Part shown: piece after piece, positions 41,450 through 51,921 of the stretch
How the letters are laid out: each line of letters opens with the position of its first letter
Numbering within the stretch: position 1 is the stretch's first letter
Assembly (NCBI GenBank): GCA_964461835.1
Contig: CAYWVO010000002.1
Coordinates: forward strand, 133,078 to 197,077
Direction of reading: 5' to 3'
Source: CAYWVO01 sp964461835
GTDB lineage: Bacteria > Zixibacteria > MSB-5A5 > WJJR01 > JAJRUJ01
Length of the DNA: 64,000 bases
Program-made: the position numbers and the translations under genes
The notes under the pieces: generated by a model
Databases searched by the model: none
What the model saw: the letters and a program-made list of their open reading frames with translations, nothing else
What the model was told of the DNA's origin: nothing

Positions 41450-42463
41450 TTATAAGAATCCCTGCTGATTCATCCATGAATCACTGAGAAATTTGCTTAA
41501 ATAGCGCATGCCGGAGTCAGCGAAGATTGTCACGAACCTGCTTGGTGCTGTGCAGGATTTTGCCAGTTCCTCGATGGCGGCGATAACCGAGCCGGATGAT
41601 CCGCCGACCAGCATTCCCTCCGCGCGCACGACCCGTCGCGCGGCCGCAAACGCCGCCTTGTCATCCACGCGAATGACCTCATCCACCACATCGTAGTCCA
41701 TCGCCTCGGTCAAGACATCGGTACCAATCCCCTCGACTTTGTAAGCACAGGGTTCGACAATTTTACCAGTTTTGAGGTAGTCGTAAAAGAGCGAGCCGGC
41801 CGGATCGACCGCAATATTCTTGATTTCGGGCTTTTTCTCCTCGAGGTAGCGGGCAATGCCGGAAAAGGTGCCGCCCGTGCCAATCCCACAGACAAAATAA
41901 TCGAATTCGCCTCCGGTCTGCTGCCAGATTTCCGGGCCGGTGGTGTAATAATGGCAATCGATGTTTTTCTTGTTATGGTATTGGTTGATCAGAAAGGCTT
42001 TTTTCTCCTCGGCCAGCCGTCGGGCAGTGGAGTAATAGGAGTCCGGGTGGTCGTGCGGGACATCGTGCGGGCAGACAACTACTTCCGCTCCAAGGGATTT
42101 GATCAAGTCAATTTTCTCATCAGAGGTCTTATCCGGCACGGTAAACAGCGATCGATACCCTTTGACCGCGGCAATCATGGCTACACTTACCGCAGTATTG
42201 CCGGATGAATTGTCGATAATCAGGTCGCCGGGGGCGAGAACGCCGTCCTGTTCGGCATCCTCGATAATGTACAGGGCCATGCGGTCCTTCACCGATCCAG
42301 AAGGGTTTAGAAATTCCAGTTTCGTCCAAATCTCGTGCGGTGAATCCGTCAACGTATGTTGCAGCTTAACCAGCGGGGTATTACCGATCAGGGAAAGCAG
42401 AGAGTGAGTCCGGCCCGTCGGAGTTTGAGATGGTGCGGACGCCGCTATGTTGCTGTCTTTCAT
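41450..42463 (-). CDS. PLP-dependent cysteine synthase / cystathionine beta-synthase family enzyme (copy 2)
   Basis: 337 aa, identical to 27753-28766: PLP Lys59, SSGNT and GTGGT loops intact, no CBS regulatory domains. Its upstream region again carries the 6S-like RNA. Because no site differs even at synonymous positions, the copy is either very recent or artefactual. Confidence 0.83.
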   Translation of the reverse strand: MKDSNIAASAPSQTPTGRTHSLLSLIGNTPLVKLQHTLTDSPHEIWTKLEFLNPSGSVKDRMALYIIEDAEQDGVLAPGDLIIDNSSGNTAVSVAMIAAVKGYRSLFTVPDKTSDEKIDLIKSLGAEVVVCPHDVPHDHPDSYYSTARRLAEEKKAFLINQYHNKKNIDCHYYTTGPEIWQQTGGEFDYFVCGIGTGGTFSGIARYLEEKKPEIKNIAVDPAGSLFYDYLKTGKIVEPCAYKVEGIGTDVLTEAMDYDVVDEVIRVDDKAAFAAARRVVRAEGMLVGGSSGSVIAAIEELAKSCTAPSRFVTIFADSGMRYLSKFLSDSWMNQQGFL

Positions 42464-42542
42464 GAAATTCTCCGTGGCGAATGGTGCCGGGTGAACCGAG
42501 GTGTTCTACGTATTCTAACCCGTTGGTAATCGATGCGTTCCT

Positions 42543-42734
42543 TTCAAATAATCCCCAGACGGCTCTTGCCATGCGAGATTCGGGGAATCGCCTTCCGGCA
42601 ATTCCCCGAATCAGCTGTCGGGGGAGTCGAGTTCCGAGCCGCGCTGCCAGACCCTCCATGGCACCGTAAGCCCGTAATCGAACATGGTGGCAGCCCCCCA
42701 CAAAATAGCCCGAATATGCACGGGGCAATTCGAA
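42543..42734 (-). ncRNA. ssrS: Likely 6S RNA (copy 2)
   Basis: Identical to 28846-29037, with the same closing stem, central arm and 15-bp hairpin with GGAA loop (42578-42611). Two 6S genes exist in some bacteria but they diverge; an exact duplicate follows from the large repeat. Confidence 0.48.
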
Positions 42735-42740
42735 CCCGAT

Positions 42741-42770
42741 AAGCTACCGCCCTGATTGTTTGGATGTCAA
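42741..42770 (-). promoter_or_regulatory. Promoter of the 6S-like RNA (copy 2)
   Basis: TTGACA, 18-nt spacer, TAGCTT on the minus strand, as at 29044-29073. Confidence 0.48.
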
Positions 42771-42807
42771 CACAAAAAGCTGTCGACGCGGAAATCTATA
42801 TAGTTTA

Positions 42808-43503
42808 TTAATTGCCAACAGGTTGAGGCTCATTTTCCATATCCGGTGGCCGAAAATAGCGGGCAAGGTAGACGAACGGCGTATCGATAACCGCAACGAC
42901 TACTTTCACTAGCCAGGTAAAGAGGATCATTTCACCGAGATCCGGGTAGACCCCGACGAAGGCGATCAAAGTAAAGATAATTGAGTCAATAAGTTGGGAA
43001 ATTACCGTACTACCCGTATTGCGAAACCATAGATATCGTTCCTTGGTCAGCCGTCTAAGCAGCAGAAACAGGGAAATATCCAAATGCTGGCTGATCAGGT
43101 AGGCAACCATTGAACCCAAGACAATCCGCGGGGTGAGGGAGAAGATAGTTTCGAAAGCAGGTTGGGCGAAATCAAAATCGGCAGGCTGGAAGACCAAGAT
43201 CATTTGACTGCCGACCAAAAAGAAAATTGAGGCAAAGAAGCCGAGATGTACCGCCCGCCGGGCCGTGCGCGAACCATAGTGCTCGGCGAACAGATCGGTC
43301 GAGAGAAAGATCGCGGCATAGACCGCGTTACCACCGGTGGCGCTGAGGCCGAACAGCGTCATGCCCTTGACCACGAAAATGTTGGCCAAAATTGCATTGG
43401 TGGCCACCATCCCGAATAGCCAGATTTTGCCCAGCCGAAATGCGGTTAGTACGAAACCAAGGCAGACAACCGCCCAGAGCAGAAACCAAAGGCTATTAAA
43501 CAT
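42808..43503 (-). CDS. Queuosine-precursor transporter, YhhQ/VUT family (copy 2)
   Basis: 231 aa, identical to 29111-29806; six-helix preQ0/preQ1 or queuine importer. Divergent from purD copy 2 with the same 184-nt spacer. Confidence 0.86.
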   Translation of the reverse strand: MFNSLWFLLWAVVCLGFVLTAFRLGKIWLFGMVATNAILANIFVVKGMTLFGLSATGGNAVYAAIFLSTDLFAEHYGSRTARRAVHLGFFASIFFLVGSQMILVFQPADFDFAQPAFETIFSLTPRIVLGSMVAYLISQHLDISLFLLLRRLTKERYLWFRNTGSTVISQLIDSIIFTLIAFVGVYPDLGEMILFTWLVKVVVAVIDTPFVYLARYFRPPDMENEPQPVGN

Positions 43504-43687
43504 GGCTCGATCCTACGTGAAGAAACCGTTTGAGGCAAGCAGAAACCGCATCGGAACACCGACCTGCCGTAAATCCCACGTGATGGCCTTTTTCAACTCG
43601 ACGACGGGGCTGCGAATCCGCAAAATGTCTTTTCCTCTTTGATCTCGCTCATTATAATTCAGCCTTAATTCGGGGAGGAATGCGCGC

Positions 43688-45010
43688 ATGAACATACTGG
43701 TGATCGGCGGTGGTGGACGGGAGCACACGCTGTGCTGGGCCTTGAAGAAGAGCCGTCACACGGATACGCTGTTCTGCATTCCCGGAAATGCGGGTATTGC
43801 TGAGATTGCTACCTGTGCCAGTGTTCGCGTCGCCGACAAACAGGCGATTGTCCAATTTGCCCAGGAACAGAATGTGAAGTTGGTGGTCATCGGCCCGGAA
43901 GCTCCCTTGGTGGAAGGTTTGGGAGACCTGCTCCGCAAAGCGGGTATCCGGGTATTTGGACCGAGTACCTCCGCGGCTCGGATTGAGGGCTCCAAGGGCT
44001 TCGCCAAGGATTTCATGCGCACACATAACATTCCCACTGCGTCCTACCGTGTGTTTAATGAGGCGAATAAAGCCATCGAGTTTGCCCAATCCTCCGAAGC
44101 ACCGTTGGTGGTAAAGGCGGACGGTTTAGCGGCCGGTAAAGGTGTGATCATCCCGCGCTCCATCGAAGACACGGCGGCAGCGATTCAAAAGATTATGGTC
44201 GAGCGCGCTTTCGGCGAAGCCGGCGCCAGGGTTATCCTGGAACAGTGCCTCACCGGCCAGGAGGTCAGCGTCATGGCCTTTGCCGATGGGCGCGATTACG
44301 CCACCATGGTTGCCGCACGCGACCACAAACGGATCTTCGACCACGACCGCGGCCCGAATACCGGTGGTATGGGAGCATACGCCCCAACCCGGATCATCGA
44401 TGAAGAACTGATGATCCAAATCGAAGAAACCGTCATTGAACCCACGATTACCGGTCTGCACTCCGAAGGACATCCGTTTGTCGGGTGCCTGTATGCCGGG
44501 CTGATGATCGCCGATGATGGACCGAGGGTGTTGGAGTTCAATTGCCGGTTTGGCGACCCGGAAACCCAGGTCGTGTTGCCATTGCTCAAGACCGACCTCG
44601 TGGAAATCATGATGTCGTGCGTGGATGGTGAACTGGACTTGGAGAAGATCGAATGGTCCGATCAAATTGCCGTGTGTGTAATCCTGGCTTCACGGGGGTA
44701 TCCGGGGAAATATGACAAGGGATATCCCATCGCCGGCTTGGAAGCGGCCAATGGAACCGATACGCTGATCTTCCATGCCGGCACCGCGAAAAACAATGGG
44801 GAGGTGGTGACGGCCGGTGGACGGGTGCTGGGTATTACGGCCTTGGGCACCAGCTATGAAAATGCCGTGGCCCGGGCCTACAATGTCGTCGATAAGGTCC
44901 GCTTCAAGGGGATGCAGTACCGAAATGACATTGGTTTCAAGGCCGGAGTAGATCGCAAAATACGTCAACCGTCAAGCAGCAAACGGTATTCGCGGCGCCG
45001 CAAACGCTGA
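43688..45010 (+). CDS. purD: Phosphoribosylamine-glycine ligase (copy 2)
   Basis: 440 aa, identical to 29991-31313 including the basic C-terminal tail and the upstream GGGGAGGA. Two identical purD genes in tandem are unusual because the enzyme is needed once per pathway; treat as one gene until the repeat is verified. Confidence 0.94.
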   Translation: MNILVIGGGGREHTLCWALKKSRHTDTLFCIPGNAGIAEIATCASVRVADKQAIVQFAQEQNVKLVVIGPEAPLVEGLGDLLRKAGIRVFGPSTSAARIEGSKGFAKDFMRTHNIPTASYRVFNEANKAIEFAQSSEAPLVVKADGLAAGKGVIIPRSIEDTAAAIQKIMVERAFGEAGARVILEQCLTGQEVSVMAFADGRDYATMVAARDHKRIFDHDRGPNTGGMGAYAPTRIIDEELMIQIEETVIEPTITGLHSEGHPFVGCLYAGLMIADDGPRVLEFNCRFGDPETQVVLPLLKTDLVEIMMSCVDGELDLEKIEWSDQIAVCVILASRGYPGKYDKGYPIAGLEAANGTDTLIFHAGTAKNNGEVVTAGGRVLGITALGTSYENAVARAYNVVDKVRFKGMQYRNDIGFKAGVDRKIRQPSSSKRYSRRRKR

Positions 45011-45039
45011 GCACAATTGAAACCCTGTGGAGACACCCT

Positions 45040-45489
45040 ATGGCAGATGTTCTGATACTCATGGGCTCGGAATCCGACCGAAACGTTATGACCCATGCGG
45101 CTGATACGTTGCGGGAATTAGGAATAACGTACGCCCTCGAAGTTTCCTCGGCGCATCGGCAGCCTAAGCGCACGCATTCTCTTGTCGCAGACGCCACAGC
45201 CGACGGGACGAAAGTATTTATCTGTGGGGCCGGGATGGCCGCTCACCTCGCCGGCGTGACCGCGTCGATTACCGACCGGCCGGTTATCGGGGTGCCGCTG
45301 GCGGGCTCGGATTTGCAGGGGTTGGACTCCTTGCTCTCAACGGTTCAGATGCCGAAAGGGATTCCGGTGGCCACGGTGGCGATTGGGAAACACGGGGCGA
45401 TCAACGCGGCGGTACTCGCCGCACAAATCCTGGCAACATCTGACAATTCGTTGCGCGAGAAGCTAATAGACAGGCGGACGGTATCGTAA
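45040..45489 (+). CDS. purE: PurE, 5-carboxyaminoimidazole ribonucleotide mutase (copy 2)
   Basis: 149 aa, identical to 31343-31792; class I loop AAHL and SAHRQP present. Follows purD copy 2 by 29 nt. Confidence 0.91.
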   Translation: MADVLILMGSESDRNVMTHAADTLRELGITYALEVSSAHRQPKRTHSLVADATADGTKVFICGAGMAAHLAGVTASITDRPVIGVPLAGSDLQGLDSLLSTVQMPKGIPVATVAIGKHGAINAAVLAAQILATSDNSLREKLIDRRTVS

Positions 45490-45586
45490 CGTTGACAAAC
45501 GTGACGGACGGGACATATTAATAATTTCCGGCGTATAAGAAAAAGAACGTGGAACGACAGTATGGGCTAAGCGGGAGGAGTAAAGC

Positions 45587-46390
45587 GTGCGGTTTATTAC
45601 TAACATTCGACCCTCGATCACAGCCGTCTTACCGGCGGCGTTTGCCGTGTTTCTGATTACTTGTGGAGGGGCACTCGCCGCAGAAATACCGGATACTGCC
45701 AAAGTGCATTTTAATGCGGGTGTTGAGGCAATGAAAGCCGATAAGATTGACACGGCGCTGAAGGAGTTCGAGGCGGCGGTCTCATTGGCTCCGGACTACC
45801 TTGATGCGCACATCAATGCGGGCGCACTCTATTTTGAAAAAGGCGATCTGGCGAAAGCCAGCGAGCACTTAAAGGCCAGTTTGGATCTGGATACGGCCAA
45901 CGCCGGGGCCTGGTTTACCCTCGGTCAGGTTGAGGCCAAGCAGGAGAGATACAAGGTAGCTATCGAGGCGTTCAAGACTTCATTGAAATTTGCGCCCAAG
46001 GACGTCGACACTCGGATGATTCTGGCCGCGACATATAAAGATGCGGGACAAGACGCGAAAGCCATCGCCGAATACCAGGAAGTGGTCAAGCTGGATCCGG
46101 ATAACTATATCGCGTTTTACAACATGGGCTATATCTATCAGCACCAGAAAAAATTCCAGCAAGCGATTAAATCGTATCGCGAAGCGACAAAGCTCAATCC
46201 GAACCACCTGAAATCGCTGTACAACCTTGCAATCTGCCTGCAGACCATCGAAGACTATCCGGGGGCGCTGGACGCCTACAAGGCGTTCATCGAGAAGGCG
46301 AAGGGGAAAAAACGGTGGGCATCGAATGTCGCCCAAGCCAATGACATTGTCAAACAGATTCAGGATTACCTGGATCAGCTTGGTGGATAA
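45587..46390 (+). CDS. Exported TPR-repeat protein (copy 2)
   Basis: 267 aa, identical to 31890-32693: GTG start behind GGGAGGAG, signal peptide, six TPRs, no identified partner. Confidence 0.8.
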   Translation: MRFITNIRPSITAVLPAAFAVFLITCGGALAAEIPDTAKVHFNAGVEAMKADKIDTALKEFEAAVSLAPDYLDAHINAGALYFEKGDLAKASEHLKASLDLDTANAGAWFTLGQVEAKQERYKVAIEAFKTSLKFAPKDVDTRMILAATYKDAGQDAKAIAEYQEVVKLDPDNYIAFYNMGYIYQHQKKFQQAIKSYREATKLNPNHLKSLYNLAICLQTIEDYPGALDAYKAFIEKAKGKKRWASNVAQANDIVKQIQDYLDQLGG

Positions 46391-46414
46391 ACACCTCCCT
46401 ATGGACCGACAGTT

Positions 46415-46448
46415 AGCCCGGCGAGGACAAACTCGCCGGGCTTTTTTT
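46415..46448 (+). terminator. Rho-independent terminator after the TPR gene (copy 2)
   Basis: Same 11-bp stem and seven-T tail as at 32718-32751. Confidence 0.94.
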
Positions 46449-46463
46449 GATGCATTGACTTCG

Positions 46464-46492
46464 TTGCATTGCCGGCGTGTCTGGACTATAAT
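46464..46492 (+). promoter_or_regulatory. Promoter of the cation efflux gene (copy 2)
   Basis: TTGCAT, 17-nt spacer, TATAAT; start codon at 46501, again predicting a leaderless mRNA. Confidence 0.68.
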
Positions 46493-46500
46493 ACGCGCCA

Positions 46501-47412
46501 ATGAGTAGGGCGGAGCAGACAGTCTTGGCGGATTCGGCGAGTACCTGCCTGCGCGTGTGCGTAGTATCCAACGCGTTGCTGGCGATCATTAAGTTTATCG
46601 CCGGCGTGGTGGGTAATTCTCAGGCTCTGATTGCGGACGGCATTAACTCCGTCGTTGATATTGTCTCCTCCGGAGTGGCCTGGATCGGACATCGGATTTC
46701 ACTCTCTCCCCCAGATAGGGATCATCCCTACGGTCACGGCAATGCCGACGTGCTGGCCGCCGTATTTGTCGGATTGGTTATCTTCTTTACGGGTATCTTT
46801 GTGGGCGGTCGGGCCTGGACTGCCATTCAACACGGCGATCTGCCACGACCGTCGCTCTTGCCGGTCCTGGTGGCAGTAGGTGTCATTGTTGCTAAGTGGA
46901 TTCTCTATCTCTACACGATGCGGGTCGCCGGTAAAACGCGATCACCAGCTGTCCAGGCTACTGCGACCGATCACAAATCGGACATTCTTGCGACTTCCGG
47001 GGCGCTGGCCGGGGTGTTTGGGGCCTGGGTCGGTGTACCGGTGTTGGATCCCATTGCTGCGATCTGGGTGGCGGCGCTCATCCTCTATAACGCCATACGG
47101 GTGTTGACGGGCAACATTCATATTCTGATGTCTGGACGGCCCGACCGATCAGTTACCGAGCCGGTTATTGAGACCATCCGTAAAATCCCGGGAGTGGAAG
47201 GGTTTGACCGCATTCGTGCACGGCAATTGGGCAGCAGGGTAATTATTGATCTGGAAATTCTGGTTGACCGGGATCTCAGTGTCGACGCCGGACATGAAAT
47301 CGCCCGCCAAGCCCGAACAACGGCCTTGCGGGATCACCCGACCATTCTTGATGTTGTGGTCCATGTCGAGCCGTATTGCGTGAATTCGGAAACAAGCACG
47401 ACAAAGGAGTAG
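46501..47412 (+). CDS. Cation diffusion facilitator transporter (copy 2)
   Basis: 303 aa, identical to 32804-33715; helix II ADGINSVVD and helix V TDHKSD metal sites intact. Starts directly behind its promoter without a ribosome site. Confidence 0.9.
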   Translation: MSRAEQTVLADSASTCLRVCVVSNALLAIIKFIAGVVGNSQALIADGINSVVDIVSSGVAWIGHRISLSPPDRDHPYGHGNADVLAAVFVGLVIFFTGIFVGGRAWTAIQHGDLPRPSLLPVLVAVGVIVAKWILYLYTMRVAGKTRSPAVQATATDHKSDILATSGALAGVFGAWVGVPVLDPIAAIWVAALILYNAIRVLTGNIHILMSGRPDRSVTEPVIETIRKIPGVEGFDRIRARQLGSRVIIDLEILVDRDLSVDAGHEIARQARTTALRDHPTILDVVVHVEPYCVNSETSTTKE

Positions 47413-47414
47413 CT

Positions 47415-48698
47415 GTGTCTCGCAAACGCATTGTTGCCTTCGTCGAGGGTGAACATCCCGCTCACTTCTGGCCGCTGGCGGAGTCACGGCCGCTCTTTAT
47501 GCTGCGCTGCGGGGCAGAGTTATTGTACGAGAAATGGATCAAACGATTGCAACCGACCGAAACCTGGTTTTTCTGTCGTGAAGTGGCGGCTGAAGTCACC
47601 GCCTCGCGTATGTCAGCGTTGGTCAACACGGTGCCCGAAGTGAAGGAGGCTGACTTATGGATAATTGACCCGCGGTGGTTGCCGGAAAGTCCAGAGTCAT
47701 TTCTGGCAGGGGCCTGGCCGGAGACGTGCGGCTTTCGCTCTGGGGAGCGTCTTGTTGCGCTGCGTATGGCAGTCCACGAACAGTTTACCGGGCCGGTAGG
47801 GGAATGGTTACAGCGCGGGGCGCCGGACGGGTTTCCGGAAACATCAGTGGAAACCGTCGAGGTGGCGGGCACCCACCTCAATTATTTGTGGGACATTGTC
47901 GACGAAAATCCCGATCAAATAGCGCGTGATTTCACGGTGGCCCGAGACGCGGGGAAGCACCGGCGTGCCGATACGCTTCAGTTCGGCGGAACGGCTTTGC
48001 TCAACGATTCAGATATTCTCATTGGTGACGGTGTTGAACTATCATCGATGAGTGTTCTCGACGCACGTAACGGCCCGATTATTCTCGATGATGGCGTACG
48101 GATCGAACCGTTTTCGCACATTGAGGGGCCGGCCGTCATTGGTGCGGGATCAATCATCTATGGCGCTCAAATTCGGGGCGGAACCACGATTGGTCCGGTT
48201 TGTCGAGTCGGGGGTGAGGTTGAAGCCAGCGTCTTTTTGGGATATGGCAACAAACACCATGAGGGTTTCTTCGGGCACGGAGTGATTGGGGAATGGGTCA
48301 ACCTGGGCGCGTTGACTACCAATTCGGATTTGAAAAATAACTACGGTACGATCCGGGTATCATTGCCATCGGGGGACGTGGATACGGGGCGTATCAAGGT
48401 GGGTTCGTTTCTCGCCGATCATACTAAAACAGGAATTGGAACGCTTTTACCGACCGGGGGAGTGGTTGGATTTGCCTCGAATGTCTTCGGGGGAGACGGC
48501 GTGCTGCCCAAGTTCATTCCGGAATTTTCCTGGGGCGGTGGCGGAGGATTCGTGGAACATCAATTGGACAAGGCTCTGGCAACCGCCGGAACGGTGGCGG
48601 CACGGCGTGGGGTGAAGATGGATGCAGCGCACCAACAGCTTTTTCGTGCTATTTTTACCCAATCATCTGCCCGACGGAGTACGTTTTTGGGGCGTTGA
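47415..48698 (+). CDS. GlmU-like putative sugar nucleotidyltransferase (copy 2)
   Basis: 427 aa from GTG 47415, identical to 33718-35001: reduced nucleotidyltransferase part without the usual glycine-rich signature, then a left-handed beta-helix. Confidence 0.78.
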   Translation: MSRKRIVAFVEGEHPAHFWPLAESRPLFMLRCGAELLYEKWIKRLQPTETWFFCREVAAEVTASRMSALVNTVPEVKEADLWIIDPRWLPESPESFLAGAWPETCGFRSGERLVALRMAVHEQFTGPVGEWLQRGAPDGFPETSVETVEVAGTHLNYLWDIVDENPDQIARDFTVARDAGKHRRADTLQFGGTALLNDSDILIGDGVELSSMSVLDARNGPIILDDGVRIEPFSHIEGPAVIGAGSIIYGAQIRGGTTIGPVCRVGGEVEASVFLGYGNKHHEGFFGHGVIGEWVNLGALTTNSDLKNNYGTIRVSLPSGDVDTGRIKVGSFLADHTKTGIGTLLPTGGVVGFASNVFGGDGVLPKFIPEFSWGGGGGFVEHQLDKALATAGTVAARRGVKMDAAHQQLFRAIFTQSSARRSTFLGR

Positions 48699-48749
48699 CC
48701 GCGTAGCAAACTGAAGACTAGGCGTGGCCACACAGCGGAGAAATGATCG

Positions 48750-49784
48750 ATGCCGGAATTGAGAAAAGATCCCATTATCAGCCGATGGGTCATCATATCA
48801 ACGGAACGGGGAAAACGGCCGACCGATTTCCCGGTACGCACCGATCGGGTCGATTCCCGGATGTGCCCGTTTTGTCCGGGGAATGAATCAGCGACGCCGC
48901 CGGAAATTATTGCGCTGCGGGACGACGGTACCAAACCGGATACCCCGGGTTGGCGGGTACGGGCCATTTCCAACAAATTTCCCGCGCTGAAGATCGAGGG
49001 AGATTTGCAGCGGGAAGGGATCGGCATTTTCGATAAAATGAACGGTGTCGGCGCCCATGAGGTTATTATCGAATCACCACAGCACGAGTTGGAGATGGAA
49101 GACCTTCCGCTCAATCAACTGGCCGATGCCATTTACATCTATCGCCAGCGGGTCCGAGATTTACAACAAGACTCCCGGTTCCGGTATGTAATGCTGTTCA
49201 AAAACAAGGGGGTTGCCGCCGGGGCATCGCTCTCGCATCCGCATTCGCAACTGATTGCCACGCCGGTCATTCCCAAACGAGTGGTGGAGGAATTGGACGG
49301 GGCGCAGAGATATTTCGAGTATAAGGAACGGTGTATCTTCTGTGATATTATCCATCAAGAATTGCACGATGAGGTGCGGATCGTCAATCAGAATGACGCC
49401 TTCGTTTCCCTGCAGCCGTTTGCCCCACGGTTTCCGTTTGAGACCTGGGTGCTGCCACGGTCTCATGAATCTCATTTCGAACGTATTAGCGATGAAGAAC
49501 TCAAGCCCTTCGCGGAAATTTTGCAGGATAGTCTCAAGCGGCTTTCCCTGGTTTTAAATAATCCGCCATACAACTTTATGATACATACGGCACCGCATAT
49601 TAACAACAACGGTTTGCATTACCATTGGCATGTGGAAATCATTCCGAAGTTGACCAGGGTCGCGGGTTTTGAATGGGGCACCGGCTTTTATATAAATCCC
49701 ACCCCACCGGAGGATGCCGCGGAGTATCTACGATCTGCCGAAATGACCGGAAAAACCCCAGCGAAAACCGATCACGGTACATGA
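48750..49784 (+). CDS. galT: Galactose-1-phosphate uridylyltransferase (copy 2)
   Basis: 344 aa, identical to 35053-36087; active-site HPHSQ and zinc CPFC/CIFC motifs present. Confidence 0.9.
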   Translation: MPELRKDPIISRWVIISTERGKRPTDFPVRTDRVDSRMCPFCPGNESATPPEIIALRDDGTKPDTPGWRVRAISNKFPALKIEGDLQREGIGIFDKMNGVGAHEVIIESPQHELEMEDLPLNQLADAIYIYRQRVRDLQQDSRFRYVMLFKNKGVAAGASLSHPHSQLIATPVIPKRVVEELDGAQRYFEYKERCIFCDIIHQELHDEVRIVNQNDAFVSLQPFAPRFPFETWVLPRSHESHFERISDEELKPFAEILQDSLKRLSLVLNNPPYNFMIHTAPHINNNGLHYHWHVEIIPKLTRVAGFEWGTGFYINPTPPEDAAEYLRSAEMTGKTPAKTDHGT

Positions 49785-49802
49785 TAGGATAACCGCCGTT
49801 TC

Positions 49803-51281
49803 ATGCCACATGCCATGAACATCTTGTACGTCTCACCGGAAGTCGTCCCCTTTGCCAAGACCGGGGGGCTGGCGGATGTTGCCGGAGCCTTGCCGCAGGC
49901 CTTGGCGGAACGCGGTGATCGGGTAACGGTCATGATGCCGCACTACAAGTTGCTGTTTCAGGAAAAGTATTCGTTGGCCGCAGATTCCGTCGGAAGTGTT
50001 GATGTGCCGCTTGGCTCAGGCTACGAACCAGCCGGCTTCTACACGCTGGATAAGGACCGCGTACGCTATGTGTTTGTTTCCCATTCGGGATATTTTAACC
50101 GCCCTGAGCTGTACCGAGACCCGGCGACCGGTCATGATTGGAAAGACAACGATGAGCGCTTTATCTTCTTTGCCCGGGCGGTCTTGGAATGGTGCCAGGC
50201 GACGGGGGTGCGGCCGGATATCATTAATGTAAATGATTGGCAATCGGCGCTGATTCCCGTATACCTGCGGACGTTACTGAAGGACGTGTTGCACTTCGCC
50301 CAAACCCGGGTGGTGTTGACAATTCATAATCTGGCCTACCATGGCCAATTTCCGGCAGAGCGGTTCAGTCTGCTGGGCTATCCAGCGGAGTGGTTTACCT
50401 CGCTGTCGCCGTTTGAATTCTACGGGAAAGTCAATTTCCTGAAAGCCGGCATCTACTATGCAGATAAGATCAATACGGTCTCCCGGACGTATGCCCAGGA
50501 AATACAAAGCGGGCCGGATTTAGGCTGTGGTCTGGACGGTCTGTTGCGCAACCGGGCCGGGGATCTCTATGGCATCGTTAACGGCATTGATTATACGGTC
50601 TGGGACCCGGCTACCGACCCGCTGATTGAGGCCCACTATACTCCGAACGATCTGAGCGGTAAGCGCCGGAACAAAGCAGCGTTGCTGGCACGGTCCGGAT
50701 TTGATGCTTCCGCCACCGAGCTGCCTTTGATGGGGATGATTTCCCGACTCGATGCACAGAAGGGCTTTGACCTTATCGAGCGCGTGGCCGACGAGCTGTT
50801 TACTCGCGATCTGGTTTTGGTTCTACTCGGCACTGGTGCGCCGAAATATCACGATATGTGCGAAAAATTGCAGGCCAAATACGCCGACCGTTTTCGCCCG
50901 TTTCTGACCTTTGATAACCAACTGGCTCATCTGATTGAGGCGGGATCGGATATGTTTCTGATGCCGTCCCGCTACGAGCCTTGTGGACTCAACCAACTCT
51001 ATTCGCTGAAGTATGGGACGGTACCGGTGGTTCGCCATACCGGTGGTCTGGCGGATACGGTGGAGGATGTCGGCGATACCGGCAGCAGCGGGACCGGGTT
51101 CGTTTTTCGACCCTATACCGCGGAGGCGCTGCTAAAAACCATCGATCGCGCCGTCAGTGCGTATAGTGATAGGAAACGGTGGGATGCGATCGTGCAGAAC
51201 GGTATGCGGCAAGATTTCTCCTGGGCGTCATCGGCTAAAAAGTATGAACGCTTATATCAAGCGGCGATCGCCGACCGCTGA
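49803..51281 (+). CDS. glgA: Glycogen synthase (copy 2)
   Basis: 492 aa, identical to 36106-37584; KTGGL motif and the C-terminal nucleotide-binding motif intact. Confidence 0.93.
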   Translation: MPHAMNILYVSPEVVPFAKTGGLADVAGALPQALAERGDRVTVMMPHYKLLFQEKYSLAADSVGSVDVPLGSGYEPAGFYTLDKDRVRYVFVSHSGYFNRPELYRDPATGHDWKDNDERFIFFARAVLEWCQATGVRPDIINVNDWQSALIPVYLRTLLKDVLHFAQTRVVLTIHNLAYHGQFPAERFSLLGYPAEWFTSLSPFEFYGKVNFLKAGIYYADKINTVSRTYAQEIQSGPDLGCGLDGLLRNRAGDLYGIVNGIDYTVWDPATDPLIEAHYTPNDLSGKRRNKAALLARSGFDASATELPLMGMISRLDAQKGFDLIERVADELFTRDLVLVLLGTGAPKYHDMCEKLQAKYADRFRPFLTFDNQLAHLIEAGSDMFLMPSRYEPCGLNQLYSLKYGTVPVVRHTGGLADTVEDVGDTGSSGTGFVFRPYTAEALLKTIDRAVSAYSDRKRWDAIVQNGMRQDFSWASSAKKYERLYQAAIADR

Positions 51282-51342
51282 TACCCCTTGATCCCAAGCA
51301 GCCGAGGTTGTATGTAGTACTCACGAACAGAGTGGGAGCGTT

Positions 51343-51813
51343 ATGGATATCATCTATCTTTCAAAGGACGGTGTGGAGAAACTCCAGAAGGAATTACATC
51401 GTTTTAAGACAATTGAACGGCCAAAGGTTGTCTCAGAAATCAAGACCGCCCGGGAATTCGGGGATTTAAGCGAGAACGCCGAATACCACGCCGCCAAAGA
51501 AAAGCAGGTGTTCGTTGAACGCAAAATCGCCGAGCTGGAAGATAAGCTCACGCGGGTCCGTGTGTTGGATGACAGTAATATCGACGCCTCCAAAGCCTAC
51601 CTGCTCTCGACGGTACGCGTGCGTGACTTGGAGGACGGTGAAGAGATTGATTACACCCTGGTATCTGCCGAGGAGGCGGACGTCGATAACGATCGCATTT
51701 CGATTCAATCACCGATCGGGAAGGGGCTCTTAGGCAAGGCGGTTGGTGACAGAGTGCAAATAGAAGTCCCGGCCGGTGTGATTGAGTATGAAGTCTTAGA
51801 CGTCTCCCGCTAA
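51343..51813 (+). CDS. greA: Transcription elongation factor GreA (copy 2)
   Basis: 156 aa, identical to 37646-38116. It is the last complete gene of the repeat; right of it the convergent HYR-repeat gene begins. Confidence 0.94.
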   Translation: MDIIYLSKDGVEKLQKELHRFKTIERPKVVSEIKTAREFGDLSENAEYHAAKEKQVFVERKIAELEDKLTRVRVLDDSNIDASKAYLLSTVRVRDLEDGEEIDYTLVSAEEADVDNDRISIQSPIGKGLLGKAVGDRVQIEVPAGVIEYEVLDVSR

Positions 51814-51840
51814 GTATAGAATTTCACTCAATATTCATAG

Positions 51841-51869
51841 AAAAACCCCCGCTGTCTGCGGGGGTTTTT
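51841..51869. terminator. Bidirectional terminator after greA (copy 2)
   Basis: Same 12-bp stem with A- and T-tracts as at 38144-38172; also ends the HYR-repeat gene on minus. Confidence 0.92.
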
Positions 51870-51921
51870 CCCTTCAAACCGGTTTTGTTGGAAGTTACCA
51901 GTTAGTTAGGGTTTTGATTGT